A stretch of DNA of 32,851 nucleotides. Origin: a virus. The stretch covers positions 1 through 32,851 of the IMG/VR virus record IMGVR_UViG_3300008448_000358; one strand, 5' to 3'. Below, one piece after another: positions 1-8,052 of this stretch. The notes under the pieces are model-generated. The model was not told the origin of the DNA, made no database searches, and was given only the letters and a program-made list of their open reading frames with translations. Every line of letters begins with the position of its first letter. The stretch's first letter is position 1. A program made the position numbers and the translations under genes.

Positions 1-99
1 ATTTTTAAATCACTACTGTCTATGTCATACTCAATAAAAATTTTCTTACCCGCCATAATCTTTTATAATAATTATTCTGTTATATGTAGAGATAGTTCT
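1..99. repeat. 99-bp terminal direct repeat (left copy), circle joint
   Basis: The first 99 bases are identical to the last 99 (32753-32851). The left copy contains the first 18 codons of the tape measure gene (start codon at 56-54, minus strand) and the end of the 65-residue gene that starts at 269. Both genes become whole and adjacent when the ends are overlapped, so the molecule closes into a circle of about 32,752 bp. A repeat of exactly 99 bases is what a de Bruijn assembler leaves on a circular contig. A true short terminal repeat cannot be excluded from sequence alone. Confidence 0.95.
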
Positions 100-269
100 T
101 CTAAGAACGCTTTGCTTAAAATATTCTTATCTCCTTTTAGTGTGTTGATTGAACTAAAATCTAATTGGTGATTTTCAAATAATTCTCTACTTCTTAAAAA
201 GTTTTCTGTTTCGTTATTAATCACAATTTGATTTTGGTGACTCTTGTCTATTTCTAAGTATATCTTCAT
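72..269 (-). CDS. hypothetical 65-residue protein upstream of tape measure
   Basis: This is a small charged protein starting MKIYLEIDKSHQNQIVINNE and ending ELSLHITE. It has no membrane segment and no cysteine motif, and I do not recognise it. Its stop lies 15 bp before the tape measure start (56, equivalent to 32808), so it belongs to the leftward structural operon between the adhesin genes and the tape measure. The start codon follows an AT-rich stretch (270-285) with no Shine-Dalgarno, as for the other genes here. It may be a small tail accessory or a tape-measure partner, but that rests only on position. Its C-terminal end is duplicated at 32824-32851 by the terminal repeat. Confidence 0.6.
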   Translation of the reverse strand: MKIYLEIDKSHQNQIVINNETENFLRSRELFENHQLDFSSINTLKGDKNILSKAFLEELSLHITE

Positions 270-285
270 ATATATGTATATATTT

Positions 286-1128
286 TTAACATTGTTGATT
301 TGAAAGTCCTATTACATAACCACTTGAATCATCAACATCATAATTAGCACCATTCATAAATATGAATGGGTATCCTGTTAATAATGTTCCGAGGTTATCA
401 ATGTAAACATAACAACCCGTACCAAATGAACCAGGTGTACAATCTGAATAGAATGTTCTTGAATTAAACACCGCATCGTTACAAGCTTCTGCAATACTAC
501 TACCTCTACCACAGAAACTAAATTCAATGAAAGATGGTGTTGGTGTTGGAGTAGGTGTAGGCGTTGGTGTAGCTGTAGGTCCACCAGGTGTCGGTGTTGG
601 AGTACTCGTTGGTGTTGGTGAAGGTGTTGGGGTTGGAGTAGGTGTTGGTACTGCTATAGGTGTAAGATTTAAACTTGCACAAATAGGATATACCGCTAAG
701 TGACCAATAAATCTAAATTCAAAATAGTAAGTACCATTTGTAAAAGATGTTAAACCAAATTGTGATGGGAACATAACAACAGCAGCAGTACCACTACGTG
801 TTGGTGATAGTGGTAAAGCGTAACTAACACTAGAAATTATATTCCAAGGTTTATAATATGTTTGACCTGGTACCATACAATGAACAGATAAAACACCATT
901 AGTTCCTGAATTTCTAATCCAAGGTTCTGCATTATTTAAAGACCAACTAAAAGTGTATGTTAGATTAATTTCAGAAGTTGTAACAGTTGTTGCGGAAAAA
1001 TTGGTTACAGTTCCACTTACAATATTTGAATTAAAATCTTGTACTAATTCAATATCATATTCTGATACCTCATTATTTGGGTAAACAAAATCTTGGTTTA
1101 TTATTTGTTTTATATATTTTCTACTCAT
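286..1128 (-). CDS. Pro-Thr-hinged tail adhesin with cysteine-bearing C-terminal domain
   Basis: The 280 residues fall into three parts. Residues 1-158 are a beta-rich N-terminal domain. Residues 161-198 are an almost pure Pro-Thr hinge with Ser and Gly-Gly interruptions. Residues 199-280 form a compact C-terminal domain with Cys206, Cys216, Cys230, Cys239 and Cys280. The hinge is typical of surface-exposed spacers in phage fibres. The gene is the last of the tail cluster, 14 bp after the neighbouring 490-residue adhesin, which has the same kind of hinge but different flanking domains. I infer a receptor-binding or accessory fibre role. No enzyme motif is visible. The repetitive hinge DNA (535-648) is a likely site of recombination with the neighbour's hinge. 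Confidence 0.7.
   Translation of the reverse strand: MSRKYIKQIINQDFVYPNNEVSEYDIELVQDFNSNIVSGTVTNFSATTVTTSEINLTYTFSWSLNNAEPWIRNSGTNGVLSVHCMVPGQTYYKPWNIISSVSYALPLSPTRSGTAAVVMFPSQFGLTSFTNGTYYFEFRFIGHLAVYPICASLNLTPIAVPTPTPTPTPSPTPTSTPTPTPGGPTATPTPTPTPTPTPSFIEFSFCGRGSSIAEACNDAVFNSRTFYSDCTPGSFGTGCYVYIDNLGTLLTGYPFIFMNGANYDVDDSSGYVIGLSNQQC
535..648 (-). repeat. Pro-Thr codon repeat (hinge of the first adhesin)
   Basis: Degenerate hexanucleotide repeats read GGTGTT/GGAGTA/GGTGTA on the plus strand and encode (Pro-Thr)n on the minus strand. They match in kind, though not base for base, the repeats at 2094-2225 in the next gene. Confidence 0.85.
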
Positions 1129-1142
1129 TGTTATAAATATTT

Positions 1143-2615
1143 TTATTGAATATAAGAATAATCAAATCCTTGGATACCTTTATTGTTAGTATATGTTTGT
1201 GTCCAATTTGCACCGTTATCTGTACTTCTCCAAACCTCTAATTCATATGTACCTGTTTTTATAAAAGCAAATACTATTCCCGTATTTTGTATAAATAATC
1301 CACCCCTACCTGTTGCTCCTGAAAAAGGACTTAACCTTGTAAAAGAAACACCATAATCAGTGGAACGCCACAGATAATCTGATACTATAATAATATATTG
1401 ACCATTTGGTGAAATTGCTGAAAATCCTGTTGGTTCCGTGAAACCACCATTGAATGTTGGTTTAGCCCAACTACTTCCACTATTTTGTGATGTGTACCAA
1501 CCAACAGTTGCAGTTGTCCTACGTGCAATCATTGTTTGACCATTATCTGAAATTTTACAATCCGCCCAAGTTCCTGTCAAAGACGAAGCTGTCCAAGTTG
1601 TTCCACTATCTGAAGAATAATATAATCCTGTACCTGCTGCTGGTTGTTGACCAACAATCATATATTTTCCATCTGTTGATATTCCCCATTCGGTATTATT
1701 TAAACCACCAGGAGAAGAACTTCTCCAAGTACTACCATAATTTTCTGTGATGTAAACTGTACTTGAACCCCCACCAATCAAAGCCATTATACTTCCTGTT
1801 TTACTTAATTTTGGTTTTACAGGTATGTTCACAAATACTAATCCGTCAACATAATATTGATTCCAAGTTGTTCCACTATCTGAAGAATATGTATATGTTT
1901 TATTATCATCAGTACAAGCAACTTGATATTGTTTTGTTTTATCAACAGCAAAACCATTCCATCTTGGAACTGAACCTTTAGGTGCACCCAAATTTGTGTT
2001 ATTTGTAAATGTCACACCGCTATCAATAGAATATGCAGTATATCCTGTATTTCCAACACTTCCTTCTTGTATAAATAAAGTAAACGAAGAAATTGGTGGA
2101 ATAGGTGTTGGTGTTGGGGTAGGTGTAGGTGTTGGTGTCGCTGTAGGTGTTGGTGTCGCTGTAGGTGTGGGTGTTACAGTAGGTGTCGGAGTAGGAGTAC
2201 CTGTTGGTGTTGGAGTAGGAGTTGGTCCAATTGAAATAACATCAGCATTTATTCTATATTCAAAATCATACGCATCTGTTCTTGTAGTTGCGGTAAAATT
2301 TCCTATACTATATGAAGCACTTGAAGTTGTTACAGTATAACCTGTAACTAAAGTATCAACAACTCCATTATTTCCACTAACATCATCTGTTGTATAATCT
2401 CTTCTTATTACTGATACATTAATAGTTTTTGCACCTGCTTCAGAAAAAACTAAATTTATTCTAAAAACATCATTAAGATTTAATCTTGTTGTATATAAAT
2501 TTGTTATATCTGTGAAATGTCTGGTTCTGTTTACATTATTTACTATTGCATCAAAATAAGAACCACCAACAAAATCATTTAATTCATCATATGTAACGAT
2601 TAAAGAACCTCTCAT
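1143..2615 (-). CDS. Asp-box beta-propeller adhesin with Pro-Thr hinge
   Basis: The 490 residues comprise an N-terminal beta-rich domain (1-130), a Pro-Thr hinge (131-174) and a C-terminal domain with seven Asp-box/BNR-type motifs (S-x-D-x-G-x-[TS]-[WF]). The motifs lie near residues 196, 244, 290, 334, 376, 418 and 464, a period of 42-48. This fits a beta-propeller of the sialidase/photosystem-stability-factor fold, probably seven-bladed. The Arg triad expected of an active sialidase is not evident, so I favour glycan or surface binding over hydrolysis. Two Asp boxes are encoded by an exact 28-bp repeat (1592-1619 and 1862-1889), which suggests blade duplication. It lies between the large tail protein and the first adhesin in the leftward operon. 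A tail-fibre receptor-binding role is inferred. Confidence 0.8.
   Translation of the reverse strand: MRGSLIVTYDELNDFVGGSYFDAIVNNVNRTRHFTDITNLYTTRLNLNDVFRINLVFSEAGAKTINVSVIRRDYTTDDVSGNNGVVDTLVTGYTVTTSSASYSIGNFTATTRTDAYDFEYRINADVISIGPTPTPTPTGTPTPTPTVTPTPTATPTPTATPTPTPTPTPTPIPPISSFTLFIQEGSVGNTGYTAYSIDSGVTFTNNTNLGAPKGSVPRWNGFAVDKTKQYQVACTDDNKTYTYSSDSGTTWNQYYVDGLVFVNIPVKPKLSKTGSIMALIGGGSSTVYITENYGSTWRSSSPGGLNNTEWGISTDGKYMIVGQQPAAGTGLYYSSDSGTTWTASSLTGTWADCKISDNGQTMIARRTTATVGWYTSQNSGSSWAKPTFNGGFTEPTGFSAISPNGQYIIIVSDYLWRSTDYGVSFTRLSPFSGATGRGGLFIQNTGIVFAFIKTGTYELEVWRSTDNGANWTQTYTNNKGIQGFDYSYIQ
2094..2225 (-). repeat. Pro-Thr codon repeat (hinge of the propeller adhesin)
   Basis: This is a hexanucleotide-type low-complexity tract encoding 44 residues of mostly alternating Pro and Thr with Val, Ala and Gly interruptions. 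It resembles the tract at 535-648. Its plus-strand reading gives a spurious Val-Gly ORF. Confidence 0.85.
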
Positions 2616-2629
2616 ATATTATAAATAGT

Positions 2630-5600
2630 TTAAGGACACGCAGAACCACAATCTACGATGGTAAATGATGCAAGGTCTGCGTATGGGATACCTACCATTA
2701 TTGATGTACACGAAGCACAAGCAGGAATATCATAATTTCCTAATGTACTTATATATTGATAGAATGTTCCTGTTGCAGTTGAATATTTAATCCAACCAGT
2801 ATCAGTTACGTTTATGGTTATACCTGTTGTATATGGTGATGATGATGACGAACCAAGAACACTTGCACCAATTGATGCTGCTTGTGTATTAAAGTCCGTA
2901 CATCCTGTAAAGACATTAAGTGTTGCTTTAGTTTGATTCGCACTTAATAAAAAGACAGGATTCCTTTGATTATATATGCTTCCTTCAGGCGCTTCTTCTG
3001 CAGCAAGTAAGAAATAGTTAGATTGTGGGTCAGATATGTATGTCGTACCACTCAAGTTATAATCGTCTTTTGTTGTTTCCCAAATTGAATATGGAATATA
3101 TGTATTACCTGTGAATGGAATAGATGACGTATAACCACTCACACCACCACCTAATGCACCAACAAAATAGTCATATAGAATTGACCAATAATATAAACTA
3201 CCATACACACTATTACTTCCTGTAAAATTGGTTTTAAATCTATATGTTGCAGTATCTCCTGAACAATATTGATATTTGAAATATCTTGTAGGATATTCTG
3301 CTCCACTATTATTATATTGAACCAGTTCAACCTTTGTCAATTCAGGACTTGTTAAATTAAAATCTTCAACTTTATTCCACGTAAAGTATTGGTCATTGAC
3401 CTTAATCAAATCCTTTGCATTTAAATTTCTAATATCATTTATTGATAGATTAAAATAACCTGTCAACATTCTTGTATTTTTATCAAACGCGTTTTGGATT
3501 CTATTGAAATAAAATTTATTATATATATTATTTTCTGTAAAAATGTTCAATGTTGAACCACTACCTAATAACTCCACAGATTTACCTTGAATATCTATTT
3601 GTGGTTCACAGTTAAATAAGATTGATAAACTATCATTGTTTATCTTGTTACCATCAGGATTACCCAACGGCATTGTATGTGATACAACAGGACTAACCAA
3701 ACTACCTTGTGGGTCAGTTCCATCGTTTTTTTCAATTTTGTAATAATAAGATGTAAAACCTGTTAAAGTTATAACTTCTCTTGGGTCATCCAAAAATGGT
3801 GAGAAGTTTCCAAGATTAAAAATTAATCTTGGATTTGTTTTAACACCTGTGTATGTCCAATCCACGACTTTATCAGTCTCTTGTGAAGATTCTGCATAAT
3901 TAATCATCAATGGGATACCAACATCATTGGTTACACCTGTTAATGTACTTGGATTCCACTTTCTTAAAAGTTGTGGGGAGAATATTGTTTCAATTTTCTT
4001 TTGTGATGATTTAAACTCTGTTGGGTTATATACAATATTTCTACCGTATATACGTGCATTAGTTTTCTTAAACTCATCATTACCCGCATCACCATCTTCC
4101 TTATCAGAAAGATATATCTCACTCTCAACAAAGTTCTGTGCAGGTTGTACTGTAAAACCTTTATCAAAACTTAACTTATCTGTCCAATCATATGTATTAC
4201 CTTTACCGACATAATATTCGTAAGGTTCAACAATAATCTCATTTGGATTTTCTTTATTTGGAATAAAGACCAGATTAAACTTCTTTGCAATTGATGATAC
4301 AAAATCAATCTGTTTAATATCAGGATTGATTAATGTGTTCATATCTAAATACTCACCATCAACAATATCAACGGTTGTCCCTGATTGAGATGGTAGATAG
4401 TTTAATGGTCTATTTGATACACCAACTGAAGATGTTACATTATATAAAGAATATCCTGCACTCCAATTAAGTCCATATGTTGCAGTATTTGCTGGTATTG
4501 TAAAATTAAAAGGAATGACAAAACCAAAAAAAATATTTCTAACTGATAATGTTCCTGTTATATTTGTATCGCACAAAGCGGGTGTACCTGTTCCTTCTTT
4601 AACAACAGTAAAACCTATATTGGTAGTGCCTGTTTGTGTATAAACCAAATCAACACCTGAAGGACCGAATGTTGAAAGTGGTGGTGCCGTATAAGATATT
4701 TTTGGATTGTTGTCCGAAAAATATCCATACATATATAATAACTTTGCCCAAGGCGTAGTTAAAAAGTCTGATTTGATTGAATATCCATTCTCCTTGAATA
4801 TTAATTGGAATAATGAATAAACATTCAATGCTGGTTTCAACTGATTATCTCTAACACCATCATCAACTGAATTGATGTGACCTTGTTGTGAACCATCGGT
4901 ATATGCTGCAGCAGTTGTTGCCCAACTACCTAATTTTGTTGTTGTGTATATTGTTGTTCCTGATGTAGTTCCTGTTTGAACTGCTAGTCTGTTATTCTGT
5001 TCTGAATATACATAACCATTGTGTGCAACAGGATAAAAATAAGTTGATGGAACTATGTTAGTTGATTTTAAACTTTCGTATCTCCAACCATATAAAGTAT
5101 TATCTCTTGTAAATGTGTGATTAAAGAAATAATCAGGGTCTCTAAAGTTAAGGTCCTTTAAAAGTTTGTTACCAATTTGACCATATAAATCAGATACAGT
5201 TGAGAATAATGTTACATCATACTCAACCTTAGAATTTAATACACTTACGTTATTTAGTCTTAAATAACCTGTGAAGAAACTCTCGTCATTAATTAAAACA
5301 TCACATTGTACCTTTCTGGTTACATCAAAATAGTAAGATACGTTATCTACATTATAAAAGTTTTCAAAGAATCTATTGTTCTTTTTTGTACCAGGTAATC
5401 TTAAACCAACAGAATAATCAGAATTTTTCTTTGAAATATCCTGTAATTCTGCAAATGATTTATTAATTTTAATTGGAATATCATCATATAAATCTAATAC
5501 ATCATATTCATCAATTGTTTGTGTGATATAATCTGTATCTGGTACAACATAAATTGAATATTTACCACCTGAAACTGGTGTACCTCCTTGTTTAAATGTA

Positions 5601-5971
5601 ACAATGTCACCATCTTTTACCTTAAAATAATCAATGTAGTTTGTGTTACTTAATGGGTATGTTGTTAATACCCTTCTTGAAAATGTTTCGCCAGGATGTT
5701 GAATAAAAACTTGTAGGTAATTACCTCCAACCGATACACTAAATAATTTAATATCAAAATTGAGTGTACCATTTCCTGTAACATTAACTGTTAAGAACGA
5801 AGGTGCCGCAGGATAATCACCTTGGTATGGACTACTTGGTGTACCTGTTCCTCCCGAATATACAAATCCTCCTGTATTTCCTGTTAGAGTTATTGTTGTT
5901 GTACCAGTGACAACCATATCACTTGGTTTACTTGTTTTAACTCTAAGGACTGTTTGTTGTAATTGAGACAT
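2630..5971 (-). CDS. large tail protein (tail tip / baseplate hub-like)
   Basis: The 1113-residue protein lies between the 529-residue tail protein and the adhesins. The N-terminal ~150 residues are Gly/Thr-rich and beta-predicted. A following segment contains LDLYDDIPIKINKSFAELQD and a folded region with LINDESFFTGYLRLNNVSV, a pattern common to tail proteins of Bacteroidota phages and prophages. The C-terminal third is Thr/Ser/Gly-rich and ends in a Cys-bearing segment with a CxxC motif. Tail tips and hubs of this size usually carry the Tal/gp27-like fold, but I see no specific signature or lytic domain, so hub or tail-tip is inferred from size and position. It starts 3 bp after the upstream gene stops, which implies translational coupling. 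Confidence 0.7.
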   Translation of the reverse strand: MSQLQQTVLRVKTSKPSDMVVTGTTTITLTGNTGGFVYSGGTGTPSSPYQGDYPAAPSFLTVNVTGNGTLNFDIKLFSVSVGGNYLQVFIQHPGETFSRRVLTTYPLSNTNYIDYFKVKDGDIVTFKQGGTPVSGGKYSIYVVPDTDYITQTIDEYDVLDLYDDIPIKINKSFAELQDISKKNSDYSVGLRLPGTKKNNRFFENFYNVDNVSYYFDVTRKVQCDVLINDESFFTGYLRLNNVSVLNSKVEYDVTLFSTVSDLYGQIGNKLLKDLNFRDPDYFFNHTFTRDNTLYGWRYESLKSTNIVPSTYFYPVAHNGYVYSEQNNRLAVQTGTTSGTTIYTTTKLGSWATTAAAYTDGSQQGHINSVDDGVRDNQLKPALNVYSLFQLIFKENGYSIKSDFLTTPWAKLLYMYGYFSDNNPKISYTAPPLSTFGPSGVDLVYTQTGTTNIGFTVVKEGTGTPALCDTNITGTLSVRNIFFGFVIPFNFTIPANTATYGLNWSAGYSLYNVTSSVGVSNRPLNYLPSQSGTTVDIVDGEYLDMNTLINPDIKQIDFVSSIAKKFNLVFIPNKENPNEIIVEPYEYYVGKGNTYDWTDKLSFDKGFTVQPAQNFVESEIYLSDKEDGDAGNDEFKKTNARIYGRNIVYNPTEFKSSQKKIETIFSPQLLRKWNPSTLTGVTNDVGIPLMINYAESSQETDKVVDWTYTGVKTNPRLIFNLGNFSPFLDDPREVITLTGFTSYYYKIEKNDGTDPQGSLVSPVVSHTMPLGNPDGNKINNDSLSILFNCEPQIDIQGKSVELLGSGSTLNIFTENNIYNKFYFNRIQNAFDKNTRMLTGYFNLSINDIRNLNAKDLIKVNDQYFTWNKVEDFNLTSPELTKVELVQYNNSGAEYPTRYFKYQYCSGDTATYRFKTNFTGSNSVYGSLYYWSILYDYFVGALGGGVSGYTSSIPFTGNTYIPYSIWETTKDDYNLSGTTYISDPQSNYFLLAAEEAPEGSIYNQRNPVFLLSANQTKATLNVFTGCTDFNTQAASIGASVLGSSSSSPYTTGITINVTDTGWIKYSTATGTFYQYISTLGNYDIPACASCTSIMVGIPYADLASFTIVDCGSACP

Positions 5972-5974
5972 AAA

Positions 5975-7564
5975 TTAGAAACCTTTATTTACGAAGAACC
6001 CGTCTGCGTATTTACAAGTTATTCTATACTTGTTTAATTTTTTATGTTTTGTGTTTATAGTTTCAACTTCAGTTGACAACACTTGTATTGGTCTTAAGTC
6101 TTTGTAGACTTTATCTTGTCTATCTAATGGTGAAATAAAATCTTCTTTTATTTCATAAACCTGTGGTGAGTAGAACAATTGTTCCAACCAATCACCCATT
6201 GGTTCACTTAGAAAATCACTTTCCAAAACAAATTCCCTTTGAACATCCGTATCAAAAGTCTTAACTGTTCTACCGATATTTCTGTCAGCAGAATTAAGAT
6301 TGGTAGAATAATATCTGTTGTCATATGTTTGTCTTGTTATTTTTTTAATATCTTGTCTGAACTTTGTGAATGTATAATAATCATATCCACCACGATTGTT
6401 CAAGAATCCAAGTCTTGTATCTTCAGGTCCACAATTATCGTATAGATAAAAGTAGAACGCTTCTGACACAGGACCAATCGGACCTAATGTAGTTCTACTT
6501 GTGGAATTGGTTGGATACGCATAAAATAATTGAACACGATAATAAGCAACTTGACTAAAATCAATTGTTGCAAATAAGTTTGTTATATCTTTTGGTCCAC
6601 AAGGTAACGCCCATACTTTTAATGTATCAGTAAAACCTGTTGGTGAAGCATATGTTGTACCTGAAAAGTTTAATTCCTGTTCAAAATATGTTCCTGCAAT
6701 TTGATTATTATTCACATCATAAAATTCAAAGACCGCAAAATCCGCCTCAATAACCTGTCTATCCCCTGTTTGTCCGTTTAAATAATATAATACATAATTT
6801 TCCTTGGATTGTATATATTGGATACGTGGTGCATCGGTCAAAAATCTTGATGTTTCACTCATCTCAGGTAGTGATGGATAGTCAAACAAATACTGTGACA
6901 TAGGAGATAATCTTCTATTCACATCTATTGTATTGATTGTCAATCCTGTTCCAACTACCGTTCCTAATTCTTGGTCAAAGTTGGATAAGAAATACTTTTC
7001 TTTACCCATTTGAAATGACCCACCTACATAGTTAAAATAGTTTCCTGTGTTTGTAAAACCACTAGCAGTAAATCCTGTTGATGTTGCACAATATGGAATA
7101 TCTGTAAAGTGATTTAAATTGTTGGTTGGTGAACCTGAATATTCTGTTACTTGAGTAGTACCTGATAAAAACTTATATCCATATTTAAAATTAGCCTTAA
7201 TAATATTTGGATATTGGTTATTAATATTGATTGTTTCATTTGTGGAGTACCAATCATTTAACCAATAGTATTGATAATGTTGTGATTGTACGTAGTTAGA
7301 AAGATACTCATAAGGTCTTATGTTAAAACGATATGTGTAAGTTGAACCTGATTGTGAAACATCGTATGGAACAATTGACATAGTTCCTACCTGTTCATCG
7401 TCAGAAAATAAATCTACTTCTAACTGCATAGATGATTGGTAAGAGGTACCTGTCAATACCACCTCGTAGGTTCCACCTCTTTGGTAAACCATATCCGTTG
7501 ACCTTCTTAATTGGGTATTACTATTTAACCCGTTACTGTATAATGTTTGATAGCCGAAACTCAT
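5975..7564 (-). CDS. tail structural protein (Dit-like position)
   Basis: The 529-residue beta-rich, Tyr- and Asn-rich protein has no signal peptide. A conserved-looking C-terminal block runs from GFLNNRGGYDYYTFTKFRQD through the region ending in TCKYADGFFVNKGF. That organisation (Cys-Gly-Pro, then an F-x-N-x-x-G-G-x-D-x-Y-x-F motif) recurs in tail proteins of Bacteroidota phages and prophages. It lies between the gp10-like completion protein and the 1113-residue tail protein, where a distal tail or baseplate component would be expected. The call is from pattern and context, and the exact tail position is not shown by the sequence. The start at 7564 follows the AT-rich ATATAATATG context. Confidence 0.65.
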   Translation of the reverse strand: MSFGYQTLYSNGLNSNTQLRRSTDMVYQRGGTYEVVLTGTSYQSSMQLEVDLFSDDEQVGTMSIVPYDVSQSGSTYTYRFNIRPYEYLSNYVQSQHYQYYWLNDWYSTNETININNQYPNIIKANFKYGYKFLSGTTQVTEYSGSPTNNLNHFTDIPYCATSTGFTASGFTNTGNYFNYVGGSFQMGKEKYFLSNFDQELGTVVGTGLTINTIDVNRRLSPMSQYLFDYPSLPEMSETSRFLTDAPRIQYIQSKENYVLYYLNGQTGDRQVIEADFAVFEFYDVNNNQIAGTYFEQELNFSGTTYASPTGFTDTLKVWALPCGPKDITNLFATIDFSQVAYYRVQLFYAYPTNSTSRTTLGPIGPVSEAFYFYLYDNCGPEDTRLGFLNNRGGYDYYTFTKFRQDIKKITRQTYDNRYYSTNLNSADRNIGRTVKTFDTDVQREFVLESDFLSEPMGDWLEQLFYSPQVYEIKEDFISPLDRQDKVYKDLRPIQVLSTEVETINTKHKKLNKYRITCKYADGFFVNKGF

Positions 7565-7565
7565 A

Positions 7566-8051
7566 TTATATACCTTCTAATCTGTTTACTAATTCTTCAA
7601 AAGCCACATCACCTAAAGCGTCAGCAATTCTTTGGTCTGTTTCCAAAAGATTAAATGCTTTGTCTAAAAAGTTTGATGGTCTTATTCCGAATTTTTTTAT
7701 GTTTGTTTGTATTGCAAATGCAAAACTTCTTCTTTTTGTGAATCTACCTTTTTTATCTCTACCTAACAATCCTCTTTCTTTTATCCATTGTTCAATTACA
7801 TCTACAGGGACTCCTTTCTTACCTGGCATTCTACCAGATTGAACCCATTGCCAATAATCTAACATAAAGATTTGAATGATAGGTCTAACCTCTGATGGAA
7901 TTACATTAACCTGAACACTATTCTTTAATCTACCACTAGCAACTTTATCACTCAATCCTCTATATTTAGCAAATCCAAAAGGATATACTCTTTGTGACAG
8001 TACATCCTGAATGGTATCTTTTATGATGGGTGCAATAACGTTATAATCCAT
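7566..8051 (-). CDS. HK97 gp10-like tail completion protein
   Basis: The 161 residues resemble the HK97 gp10-like family, which joins head-neck and tail in siphophages. Recognisable features are WVQSGRMPGKKGVPVDVIEQ followed by WIKERGLLGR, then SFAFAIQTNIKKFGIRPSNF. This gives the family pattern G-R-x-P, then a W-I helix, then [AS]-F-A-I-x-x-x-I and a G-I-x-P-x-x-F ending. Length matches the family. It lies 1 bp from both neighbours (the 1174-residue fibre upstream, the 529-residue tail protein downstream). It is one of the clearer signs that the phage has a long tail with a siphovirus-type neck. Confidence 0.7.
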   Translation of the reverse strand: MDYNVIAPIIKDTIQDVLSQRVYPFGFAKYRGLSDKVASGRLKNSVQVNVIPSEVRPIIQIFMLDYWQWVQSGRMPGKKGVPVDVIEQWIKERGLLGRDKKGRFTKRRSFAFAIQTNIKKFGIRPSNFLDKAFNLLETDQRIADALGDVAFEELVNRLEGI

Positions 8052-8052
8052 A

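Noticed and set aside
535-648. Possible CRISPR-like or satellite array
   Set aside because: Repeats are six-base codon pairs without spacers and are in frame within a coding sequence, as at 2094-2225.
1996-2340. Plus-strand open frame with long Val-Gly repeats
   Set aside because: It is the reverse reading of the Pro-Thr hinge in the propeller adhesin. The minus-strand frame has clear domains and Asp boxes.
1143-2615. Active sialidase
   Set aside because: Asp boxes are present, but the catalytic Arg triad and Tyr/Glu pair could not be identified, so only a propeller fold is claimed.
7432-7842. Plus-strand 136-residue open frame across the gp10-like and tail genes
   Set aside because: It spans two well-supported minus-strand genes and has no recognisable domain. 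The same holds for the other plus-strand frames inside the leftward unit.
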